Part shown: one piece after another, positions 1-5,306 of the stretch
Layout: each line of letters begins with the position of its first letter
How positions within the stretch are numbered: position 1 is the first letter of the stretch
From: CAZWXH01 sp964637725
GTDB taxonomy: Bacteria; Bacillota_I; Bacilli_A; Erysipelotrichales; Coprobacillaceae
Length of the DNA stretch: 5,306 nucleotides
Assembly: GCA_964637725.1 (NCBI GenBank)
Contig: CAZWXH010000117.1
Span: 1-5,306 of the forward strand
Direction of reading: 5' to 3'
Translations under genes and position numbers: made by a program
Notes under the pieces: model-generated
What the model was told of the DNA's origin: nothing
Database searches by the model: none
What the model saw: only the letters and a program-made list of their open reading frames with translations

Positions 1-49
1 TCTTAGCATAGCACCTATTTTTCGTCAATAGTTTTTTAACAATTATTGA

Positions 50-90
50 AGAAAAAAAAGAGAAAGCAAGCCTGAATTAGACCTACTTTC
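50..90 (-). terminator. Rho-independent terminator of the lipoprotein-receptor unit
   Basis: On the minus strand a 12-bp stem (62-90) with a 5-nt AATTC loop pairs GAAAGTAGGTCT with AGGCTTGCTTTC. It includes three G-U wobble pairs and is followed by TC, eight T (52-59), C and TT. The stem begins at the base right after the receptor's TAA. Because the wobble pairs become A-C mismatches on the other strand, it should work mainly in the minus direction. It closes the two-gene unit. Confidence 0.88.
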
Positions 91-3048
91 TTAATAGAGT
101 GTTGTTTGGTTATTATATTCAATTAATGCCAATCGTGCATCCTCATTAATCTGAGAAGGGGTTGCGGTAGGCTTGGCAAACAGATAACCTTGGATATAGT
201 CTACATTCAAACGAAGAACACTAGCTAATTCATCTAATGTTTCTACTCCTTCAGCAATAACAAATTTACCTCTTTCATGACAATAAGAAACAATATTATC
301 AACTAATTTTTGTTTATCCATATCTTTATTAATATCTCTAATAATGCCAATATCTATTTTTACATAATCAGGATTAACATTCAAAAGATTACGCTCATTA
401 TTATAACCTGTACCATAATCATCTAAAGCGACCTGCGCCTTCCAACGCTTTAAATGAGTAAGTTTTGATTGATAAACATTAATATCATTCTCTTCATCCT
501 CAGTAACTTCTAGAACAATCTTATCCATGATTGGCGCGGACTCCACTTCAATCTTTTTAATGATATCATCAGGCATGTATTGACTTGATACAGAATTAAT
601 AAATACTTTTGTGTTCTTATCAACCATATCGTTCTTATAAAAGTCACAGAACATCTTTGTTGCACCTTCCCAAGTTAATATTTCAATTCGGCTTAATTGA
701 CCTTCCAATTTAGCAATTGAAATAATATCCATAGGACCTTTAAAAGATGGATGCAAAGAACGAAGCAATGCTTCATAACCAAATATATGACCAGTCTTAG
801 CATCAATGATTGGTTGGAAATGGAAAGTATAATTCTTTTCTTCAACTAATTGTTGAAAGTCCATTCTCTTTTTCATCACAAACGTATCATTTTCATAATC
901 AGCAATATCAAATGATTCAATACGTCCTTTTTCTGTATGCTTAACTGAATACATAGCATAGTCTGCATAACGTTGAAGTTCTTCAAAATTATTGCTATCA
1001 TCAGGATACCAAGAGACTCCTCCTGATGCTGACACTTTCACTTCATGATTGTTTGGTAAAGTAATATAAGCTTGATTTAATGCTTGTTTTAAAAGTGTAA
1101 TCTGAGCTTCTATTTCTTCACGGGTTTGATAACCATAGAAGAATAAGAAAAATTCATCACCTGAAGCCCTTGATACCAAAGTATCCTTGGGAACAGTATC
1201 AATAAATATCTTAGCAATACCGGCAATATAAACATCACCACAATCATGTCCATACTTATCATTGATTTTCTTTAAATTATCTAAATCAAGCATCACTAAT
1301 GCCGCAATATTAAGCTTACTTGAATCAATCGAGAATAATCTCTTCATATTTGTTTGGTAAGCTCTTCGATTCATCAGTGAAGTTAGAATATCATGATCAC
1401 GTTCATGTTCAATAACTTGTCTTTGTTTCACAGTGTCCGTTACTTCTTCAATAAGACCAACACATCTTTTATCATCTAAATGAAATCTAAGACGAAGATA
1501 AATATTTTCTTGATTAGCTTCAATATGATAAAGATACTCATTCATATTAGTAGCACTAATACAACTACTATCAAATGATTTAAGAATACGTGAAAATGAT
1601 TCAACAGTTAGTTTCTTTGTATCAATATCATGAAGCATAAAGATATCAAAGAACTTATCTGTAATAAATAAAGAATTATCTTCATAATTAATTTCAAAAC
1701 CAGCTAATTTTGTATTTGCGAGTTCGATTATATTTGTAAAACGAGAAGCTGAATTAATAGAATCATTACCCATCTTTTCAATTGCTTGAATCAGTTGATC
1801 AATTTCACTAATATGAGTTCGCTTTAAATTCATTTTAGAAATAACATTCTTAGTCTTAGCAATAGACTTAGACAAACTAATAATAGGATCAGATATGTAA
1901 TGCGACAAAGCAAACGAAAGCACAGTCCCTACAATAAATATAAGAATAAAACCAATCACAAATACTTCTTGAAGATGATTAGAAAATGCATATAGATTAT
2001 CTTCTTCAATAACTCCTAATAATGCCCACTGTTCATTCTCATAAGGCGTGTTTGTATTATATAACTTTAAATCTTTACCATTATAATAAATATCTTTAAG
2101 ATTATCATCAATCAGTTTATCTTCTAATAATTTTGAAGAAAAAGAAGAATCTTTATTTATAAATAAAGGAATATATTGATTACTATCTTGCTTTAATGCC
2201 AATACATAAGCCCCGTCATTATTCGTATTTAAAGTAGAATGAGGAAGAATGGTTTCAAGATAATCAAAAGAAATATCAATACCAACAATCCCAAATACTT
2301 TTTCTTCATAAACTAAAGGTAAGATATATGAAATAGCTGTTCTTTCACTTCCATGAACTTTATATGGTCTTAACCATCTTCCTAAATCCTTAAAAGAAAG
2401 ATCAGGATTTTGAATACTTAAATTAAAGTTTTCATAAACTTTTTTATAATCAATTCTCTCTGTTTCAGCAAATTCAAATAAAGGTTGCCATGTATGATTC
2501 GTTGGAATACGAAGTTCACCTAGCATTTCAATCGGACTTCTTTCAAGTAATAAATCAGAATTTGATTCCTCATATGAACTTGTTGGATCATCATCAGTGA
2601 TATACATACCTGGTGCACTTGATACATCAAAAGAACCATCCTCAAAAAACAAATATGCTCCTGTAGTTCCATGATTTCTCAATAGATGAATAATATCAGG
2701 AGATAATTCACTTAAAAGATAGTTTGTATCTTGTGAAGATTTCATAATTTCATTAATAGAAATATCTTTATCCTCAATAAGTTTCGTTACCTTACTTTGG
2801 ATATCTTTGACATCTTCATCAATACTTGACCATTTTGACAACATTAGATTTTCCAAATACTCAGTTCTATTAACAACTTGTTGATTAAAAATACTTTCAT
2901 TGTTTTCATCTAATTGCCCTAATATATCATAATAATAGACAATACCAATAAAGAAACAAATGATAAATACAACAAGTATACTCATTGGAAAAAATACTCG
3001 TCTAAATATAGAATTGTGTTTATTAATAATTAATCTCTTTTTCTTCAT
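91..3048 (-). CDS. Transmembrane dCache-HAMP-PAS-GGDEF-EAL cyclic-di-GMP signalling protein
   Basis: This is a predicted membrane receptor that makes and/or breaks down cyclic-di-GMP. Seen in the 985-residue product: a basic N-terminus, TM1 at about 18-40, an extracytoplasmic region at about 41-360 that looks like a double Cache domain (for example the VFGIVGIDISFDYL stretch near 251-264), TM2 at about 362-382, a HAMP-like segment to about 430, a PAS-like fold at about 437-545, GGDEF at about 550-712 and EAL at about 735-965. The cyclase motif is SGDEF (629-633) with D588, N596 and D597 kept; the RxxD inhibitory site is replaced by PKDT (620-623). The EAL domain has E759, N818, E847, D876-D877, K897, E933 and Q953, the set needed for phosphodiesterase activity. 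The start is supported by AGGA 7 nt upstream, inside the end of the preceding gene. It follows a solute-binding lipoprotein by 4 bp and ends at a terminator. The domain call is firm; the net enzyme activity and the ligand are inference. Confidence 0.95.
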   Translation of the reverse strand: MKKKRLIINKHNSIFRRVFFPMSILVVFIICFFIGIVYYYDILGQLDENNESIFNQQVVNRTEYLENLMLSKWSSIDEDVKDIQSKVTKLIEDKDISINEIMKSSQDTNYLLSELSPDIIHLLRNHGTTGAYLFFEDGSFDVSSAPGMYITDDDPTSSYEESNSDLLLERSPIEMLGELRIPTNHTWQPLFEFAETERIDYKKVYENFNLSIQNPDLSFKDLGRWLRPYKVHGSERTAISYILPLVYEEKVFGIVGIDISFDYLETILPHSTLNTNNDGAYVLALKQDSNQYIPLFINKDSSFSSKLLEDKLIDDNLKDIYYNGKDLKLYNTNTPYENEQWALLGVIEEDNLYAFSNHLQEVFVIGFILIFIVGTVLSFALSHYISDPIISLSKSIAKTKNVISKMNLKRTHISEIDQLIQAIEKMGNDSINSASRFTNIIELANTKLAGFEINYEDNSLFITDKFFDIFMLHDIDTKKLTVESFSRILKSFDSSCISATNMNEYLYHIEANQENIYLRLRFHLDDKRCVGLIEEVTDTVKQRQVIEHERDHDILTSLMNRRAYQTNMKRLFSIDSSKLNIAALVMLDLDNLKKINDKYGHDCGDVYIAGIAKIFIDTVPKDTLVSRASGDEFFLFFYGYQTREEIEAQITLLKQALNQAYITLPNNHEVKVSASGGVSWYPDDSNNFEELQRYADYAMYSVKHTEKGRIESFDIADYENDTFVMKKRMDFQQLVEEKNYTFHFQPIIDAKTGHIFGYEALLRSLHPSFKGPMDIISIAKLEGQLSRIEILTWEGATKMFCDFYKNDMVDKNTKVFINSVSSQYMPDDIIKKIEVESAPIMDKIVLEVTEDEENDINVYQSKLTHLKRWKAQVALDDYGTGYNNERNLLNVNPDYVKIDIGIIRDINKDMDKQKLVDNIVSYCHERGKFVIAEGVETLDELASVLRLNVDYIQGYLFAKPTATPSQINEDARLALIEYNNQTTLY

Positions 3049-3059
3049 ACCTTTATCCT
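3049..3059 (-). promoter_or_regulatory. Ribosome binding site for the receptor, inside the preceding gene's end
   Basis: Read on the minus strand, AGGA sits over the last Gly codon of the lipoprotein gene, followed by its TAA and AGGT, then the receptor ATG. The AGGA-to-ATG spacing is 7 nt, which is good; the nearer AAAGGT touches the ATG and is too close to serve. The arrangement implies translational coupling, so the two proteins should be made together. Confidence 0.75.
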
Positions 3060-4477
3060 ATAATATCTTTTAAAATCTTATATGTTTGATCATACCATTG
3101 TTTAAAGTTTTCATCATTATCATACTTAGCAATCTCTTGATCATAATCTTGACCTTGTTTTAATGCCTTAACTATCGCTTCACGATCAGTTTTGGCTTTT
3201 ATTTGCATTCCTTTTTCAAGCTCACTACGTAAACTTCCACCATTATCAAAAGCTTGTGATACATACATTTGAGACTCATTAGCCATCTCTACTGATCGAT
3301 TAATAACATCTTTCATAAGTTGCGGTTTATCTGCTAGTGGTTTTTCAAGTTGTTCTTTTTGGTTCGCACTTTTTGTAACTGGTAAATATCCTGAATCAAT
3401 TGAGAAAGAAATATTTTGTTTATCTTGAGTAAACCATTTTAGAAATTCTACAGCGCCTTCGCTATGAGCTTCATCACTCTTTGTAACTACTAATCCAGCC
3501 CCTTGTTGCACTGCAAAGTTTTCACCATCTTTAAATATTGGTGCTTTTAAAACTTCAACATCAATTGGATATGCTTTATTATCATTTGTAATAACCTGTT
3601 TAGGAAAGAAAGTTGCTCCAGAAGAAGAACCAACACAAGTTAAAATATTACCTATCTTCACATCATCACTTCTAAAGCGACCTTGTGAAGAAAAGTAACC
3701 TTTAATATAAGGCACATAATAATGATCCCATAATTTTTTAACTGTTGCTTGATCAAAATCTAAAGTCACTTGACCATCTTTAACAGTAATAACATCGTGG
3801 CCTAATTGTTTTAAACCAATAATAATATAATTAGCTAAAGCATCTCTTCCAAAAAATGCTTTCCCATCATTTTTCAAAGGTGTAAGACTATCTGTATATT
3901 CGTAATACTTTTTTGAAACTTCGCTCACTCCCTCAATTGTAGAAAGTTCATCTATTGATGTATTTGTTGCCTTTGAGAACTTATCAAAATCTGTCTTATT
4001 AACCATCATAACTTCTGTTGATTTAGCAATCGGAAAAATCTTTAATTCCTCTTCACTATTAAAATGACCTTCTGATAGATATCCTGGAATATATTCATCC
4101 AATTCTTTATCACTAAAATAAGGTTTAATATTTTCCACCAGTCCTAATTTATCAATTTGAAAAGCAGTATCAGCATACGCCGCAAAAATATGGGGAACTT
4201 TTTTTGCGCCCACCTTTTTATTAGCTGCATCAATAACACTGTCTCCTAACTCATTAACACTTCCAAAACTAGTCGTTGCTATAATAATCCCTTTATCTTT
4301 ACCAATTGAATCATTAAACTCTTTTACAAGTTGATTAAATGATTCTAATTGCTTTCCTGAGTAATAATTCCATAACTCTACAGTCACAGGATTTTTAGGA
4401 TCAAGAGCGCTTTTTGGCTGACAACCAGCACATACTAATAGAATTAAGCAAAACATAATCATCATTATTTTTTTCAT
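3053..4477 (-). CDS. Extracellular solute-binding lipoprotein, ABC family 1 (sugar type)
   Basis: This is a predicted lipid-anchored extracellular binding protein of 474 residues, a normal length for family 1 solute-binding proteins of sugar and glycerol-phosphate ABC importers. Seen: a lipoprotein signal peptide (MKK, hydrophobic stretch 4-15, then C16-A-G-C19 with C19 the probable lipidated Cys). The fold starts with VTVELWNYYSG (about 31-41), and the C-terminal half has the family hallmarks QGAGLVVTKS, FLKWFTQ and SGYLPVTKSA. No permease or ATPase gene lies beside it. It is instead translated just ahead of a cyclic-di-GMP receptor, with only 4 bp between its TAA and the receptor ATG. This suggests a sensing role like NspS for MbaA, although it could still feed a transporter encoded elsewhere. 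The start has a strong AAAGAGG site 7 nt upstream. The ligand cannot be told from sequence; the resemblance to UgpB/MalE-type proteins is only at family level. Confidence 0.92.
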   Translation of the reverse strand: MKKIMMIMFCLILLVCAGCQPKSALDPKNPVTVELWNYYSGKQLESFNQLVKEFNDSIGKDKGIIIATTSFGSVNELGDSVIDAANKKVGAKKVPHIFAAYADTAFQIDKLGLVENIKPYFSDKELDEYIPGYLSEGHFNSEEELKIFPIAKSTEVMMVNKTDFDKFSKATNTSIDELSTIEGVSEVSKKYYEYTDSLTPLKNDGKAFFGRDALANYIIIGLKQLGHDVITVKDGQVTLDFDQATVKKLWDHYYVPYIKGYFSSQGRFRSDDVKIGNILTCVGSSSGATFFPKQVITNDNKAYPIDVEVLKAPIFKDGENFAVQQGAGLVVTKSDEAHSEGAVEFLKWFTQDKQNISFSIDSGYLPVTKSANQKEQLEKPLADKPQLMKDVINRSVEMANESQMYVSQAFDNGGSLRSELEKGMQIKAKTDREAIVKALKQGQDYDQEIAKYDNDENFKQWYDQTYKILKDIIG

Positions 4478-4484
4478 ATTGAGT

Positions 4485-4491
4485 CCTCTTT
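4485..4491 (-). promoter_or_regulatory. Ribosome binding site of the lipoprotein gene
   Basis: AAAGAGG lies 7 nt ahead of the ATG at 4475-4477. It fixes the start of the lipoprotein, which then begins with a proper MKK signal peptide. Confidence 0.8.
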
Positions 4492-4503
4492 GTAATAATT
4501 TTT

Positions 4504-4532
4504 ATTATACCATTTTTTTTAGATAATAACAA
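4504..4532 (-). promoter_or_regulatory. Sigma-A type promoter of the lipoprotein-receptor unit
   Basis: On the minus strand: -35 TTGTTA (4527-4532, 4 of 6 consensus), a 17-bp spacer, and a perfect -10 TATAAT (4504-4509) preceded by TGG, which gives an extended -10. Transcription would start near 4497, leaving a short leader of about 20 nt and no room for a riboswitch. A 6-3-6 AT dyad (TAATAA/TTATTA, 4493-4507) overlaps the -10 and start point; it may be an operator or just AT-rich sequence. Confidence 0.7.
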
Positions 4533-4537
4533 CTCGG

Positions 4538-5206
4538 CTACATGGACAGTTCAAAGGACTTAGAATATTCTTCAATTCCATCACTTATGCTTTTAGCAAG
4601 TTTTTGTTGATACTTTTTATTCTTTAATTGACCTCTTTCATTAGCATTAGAGATAAACCCACATTCTACTAAAACCCCTACTGCTTTTGTTGCTCTTAAA
4701 ACTCTAAAACCACATGTTGATATCTTCTTTCTTGTTCCCGTAATAGGCTTCATATGATCATGAATACACTTTGCTAAACGTTCTCCCTCATCACTATTCT
4801 TATAATAAAATACCTGTGATCCCCACGCCGAAGAATGCGAAGAATTCAAATGAATACTTAAAAATAAATCAGGTTTATATTTATCAATTTCAATAGTCCT
4901 TAAATACATATCATCTTGTTTAGAATAATTATAATTTCTTTTTGTCATATCTTGATCATCAGTACGGGTTAAATATACAGTTGCCCCTCTTGATTCAAGT
5001 TCTGTTTTTAATTCAAAACATATTTTAAGATTTAATTCATCTTCATTTGTTTTCCCCATACTTGCCCCATTATCTAATCCACCATGCCCCGGATCTAAAA
5101 CAATCACTTTTTTAGCTAAGCTTTGTGATGAAGAGACATTAATAGCTGGTTTGAACATCAACGAACATAATGCAAATAATAAGACAAAGGGTATTACTTT
5201 TTTCAT
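4538..5206 (-). CDS. cwlD: N-acetylmuramoyl-L-alanine amidase, CwlD-like (Amidase_3)
   Basis: This is a zinc amidase that cleaves the bond between N-acetylmuramic acid and L-alanine in peptidoglycan. With the start chosen here it has 222 residues: KK plus a hydrophobic segment (4-18) as signal peptide or anchor, then a single Amidase_3 domain (about 33-215) with no separate wall-binding domain. Seen: DPGHGG with Zn ligand H41, E55, H119 in SIHLNS, and catalytic E181 in VECGFISN. The overall length and the layout around YLRTIEI, WGSQVFYY and YQQKLAKSI match what I recall of Bacillus subtilis CwlD (237 aa), which with PdaA makes the muramic-delta-lactam of spore cortex; if that holds, the host may be a spore former. 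A general CwlC/AmiC-type amidase is the alternative. The ATG at 5204-5206 has AAAGGTG just upstream; a longer GTG start at 5264-5266 would lie inside a terminator hairpin and hide the signal peptide. It is followed after 60 bp by the lipoprotein gene, with no terminator between. Confidence 0.88.
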   Translation of the reverse strand: MKKVIPFVLLFALCSLMFKPAINVSSSQSLAKKVIVLDPGHGGLDNGASMGKTNEDELNLKICFELKTELESRGATVYLTRTDDQDMTKRNYNYSKQDDMYLRTIEIDKYKPDLFLSIHLNSSHSSAWGSQVFYYKNSDEGERLAKCIHDHMKPITGTRKKISTCGFRVLRATKAVGVLVECGFISNANERGQLKNKKYQQKLAKSISDGIEEYSKSFELSM

Positions 5207-5210
5207 ATCA

Positions 5211-5218
5211 TCACCTTT
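5211..5218 (-). promoter_or_regulatory. Ribosome binding site deciding the amidase start
   Basis: AAAGGTGA on the minus strand ends 4 nt before the ATG at 5204-5206. This is the only good site in the upstream region and favours this ATG over the GTG 60 bp further upstream. Confidence 0.75.
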
Positions 5219-5221
5219 AGT

Positions 5222-5252
5222 ATTATATGAACAGTTCCTTATGATATGACAT
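5222..5252 (-). promoter_or_regulatory. Possible promoter of the amidase gene, with overlapping dyad
   Basis: A perfect TATAAT (5222-5227) follows a weak -35 candidate ATGTCA (5247-5252, 4 of 6) at a long 19-bp spacing. The predicted start point falls near 5215, inside the ribosome binding site, so the leader would be very short; a further -10 candidate TATCAT lies at 5241-5246. A 6-6-6 inverted repeat (CTTATG/CATAAG, 5238-5255) overlaps the -35 area. A promoter here is expected because a terminator lies just upstream, but its exact position is uncertain. Confidence 0.4.
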
Positions 5253-5255
5253 AAG

Positions 5256-5289
5256 AAAAGATACACAATTGAATTACTGTGTATCTTTT
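5256..5289 (-). terminator. Perfect 12-bp inverted repeat, probable terminator of an upstream gene
   Basis: AAAAGATACACA (5256-5267) and TGTGTATCTTTT (5278-5289) are exact reverse complements around a 10-nt loop. On either strand this gives a GATACACA stem followed by a T run, so it could work both ways. Nothing in the window is transcribed rightward towards it, so it most likely ends a minus-strand gene beyond the right edge; a TAG at 5294-5296 is a possible stop of that gene. Confidence 0.7.
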
Positions 5290-5306
5290 AAGTCTAATCG
5301 ATAGCT

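Noticed and set aside
21..48. Inverted repeat CAATA/TATTG near the left edge as a second terminator or operator
   Set aside because: The arms are only 5 bp and AT-rich, with no T tract in a suitable place.
3053..4477. Part of a conventional sugar ABC transporter operon
   Set aside because: The next gene downstream is a signalling receptor followed at once by a terminator, and the gene upstream is an amidase. No permease or ATPase is present, though a transporter elsewhere in the genome cannot be ruled out.
4478..4537. Terminator or riboswitch in the amidase-lipoprotein gap
   Set aside because: The only run of A/T and the AT dyad form part of the promoter region; there is no GC-containing stem with a T tract, and the leader after the predicted start is only about 20 nt.
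5207..5266. A longer amidase with a GTG start at 5264-5266, adding 20 residues
   Set aside because: The GTG lies in an arm of the terminator hairpin and has no good ribosome binding site. The added residues would sit ahead of a normal MKK signal peptide, and the ATG at 5204-5206 has a strong site.
1..5306. Genes on the plus strand, tRNA, rRNA, CRISPR arrays or insertion sequences
   Set aside because: I saw no plus-strand reading frame with a start site and plausible protein, no cloverleaf, no regularly spaced repeats, and no transposase or terminal inverted repeats. The three minus-strand genes fill nearly all the window.

Overview
The window is clearly AT-rich (roughly one third G+C by eye) and carries three genes, all on the minus strand. 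A diderm-free, low-GC Gram-positive (Firmicutes) host is suggested by the strong AAAGAGG/AAAGGTG-type ribosome binding sites, a lipoprotein-type solute-binding protein and a CwlD-like amidase. An Erysipelotrichia- or Clostridia-like gut bacterium is a reasonable guess, but the sequence does not prove it.

Layout, read in the direction of transcription (right to left). At 5256-5289 a perfect 12-bp inverted repeat flanked by A and T runs probably terminates a gene outside the window. Next comes a short CwlD-like N-acetylmuramoyl-L-alanine amidase (4538-5206), for which I prefer an internal ATG over the longer reading frame. A 60-bp gap then holds a good promoter (TTGTTA-N17-TATAAT with a TGN extension). 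This promoter drives an extracellular solute-binding lipoprotein (3053-4477), followed only 4 bp later by a 985-residue membrane receptor (91-3048) with the order TM-dCache-TM-HAMP-PAS-like-GGDEF-EAL. A strong rho-independent terminator (about 50-90) begins at the base right after the receptor's stop codon.

The solute-binding protein and the cyclic-di-GMP receptor thus form a neat two-gene transcription unit with its own promoter, translational coupling and terminator, and no ABC permease or ATPase genes. The most interesting reading is that the binding protein is a ligand-sensing partner of the receptor's extracytoplasmic domain, not a transporter subunit. The organisation recalls NspS-MbaA of Vibrio cholerae, but with a lipid-anchored, sugar-type (family 1) binding protein. 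In the receptor all expected phosphodiesterase residues are present. The cyclase motif is SGDEF, and the RxxD inhibitory site is absent. The amidase upstream can be read through into this unit because no terminator is seen between them, but a functional link is not shown.
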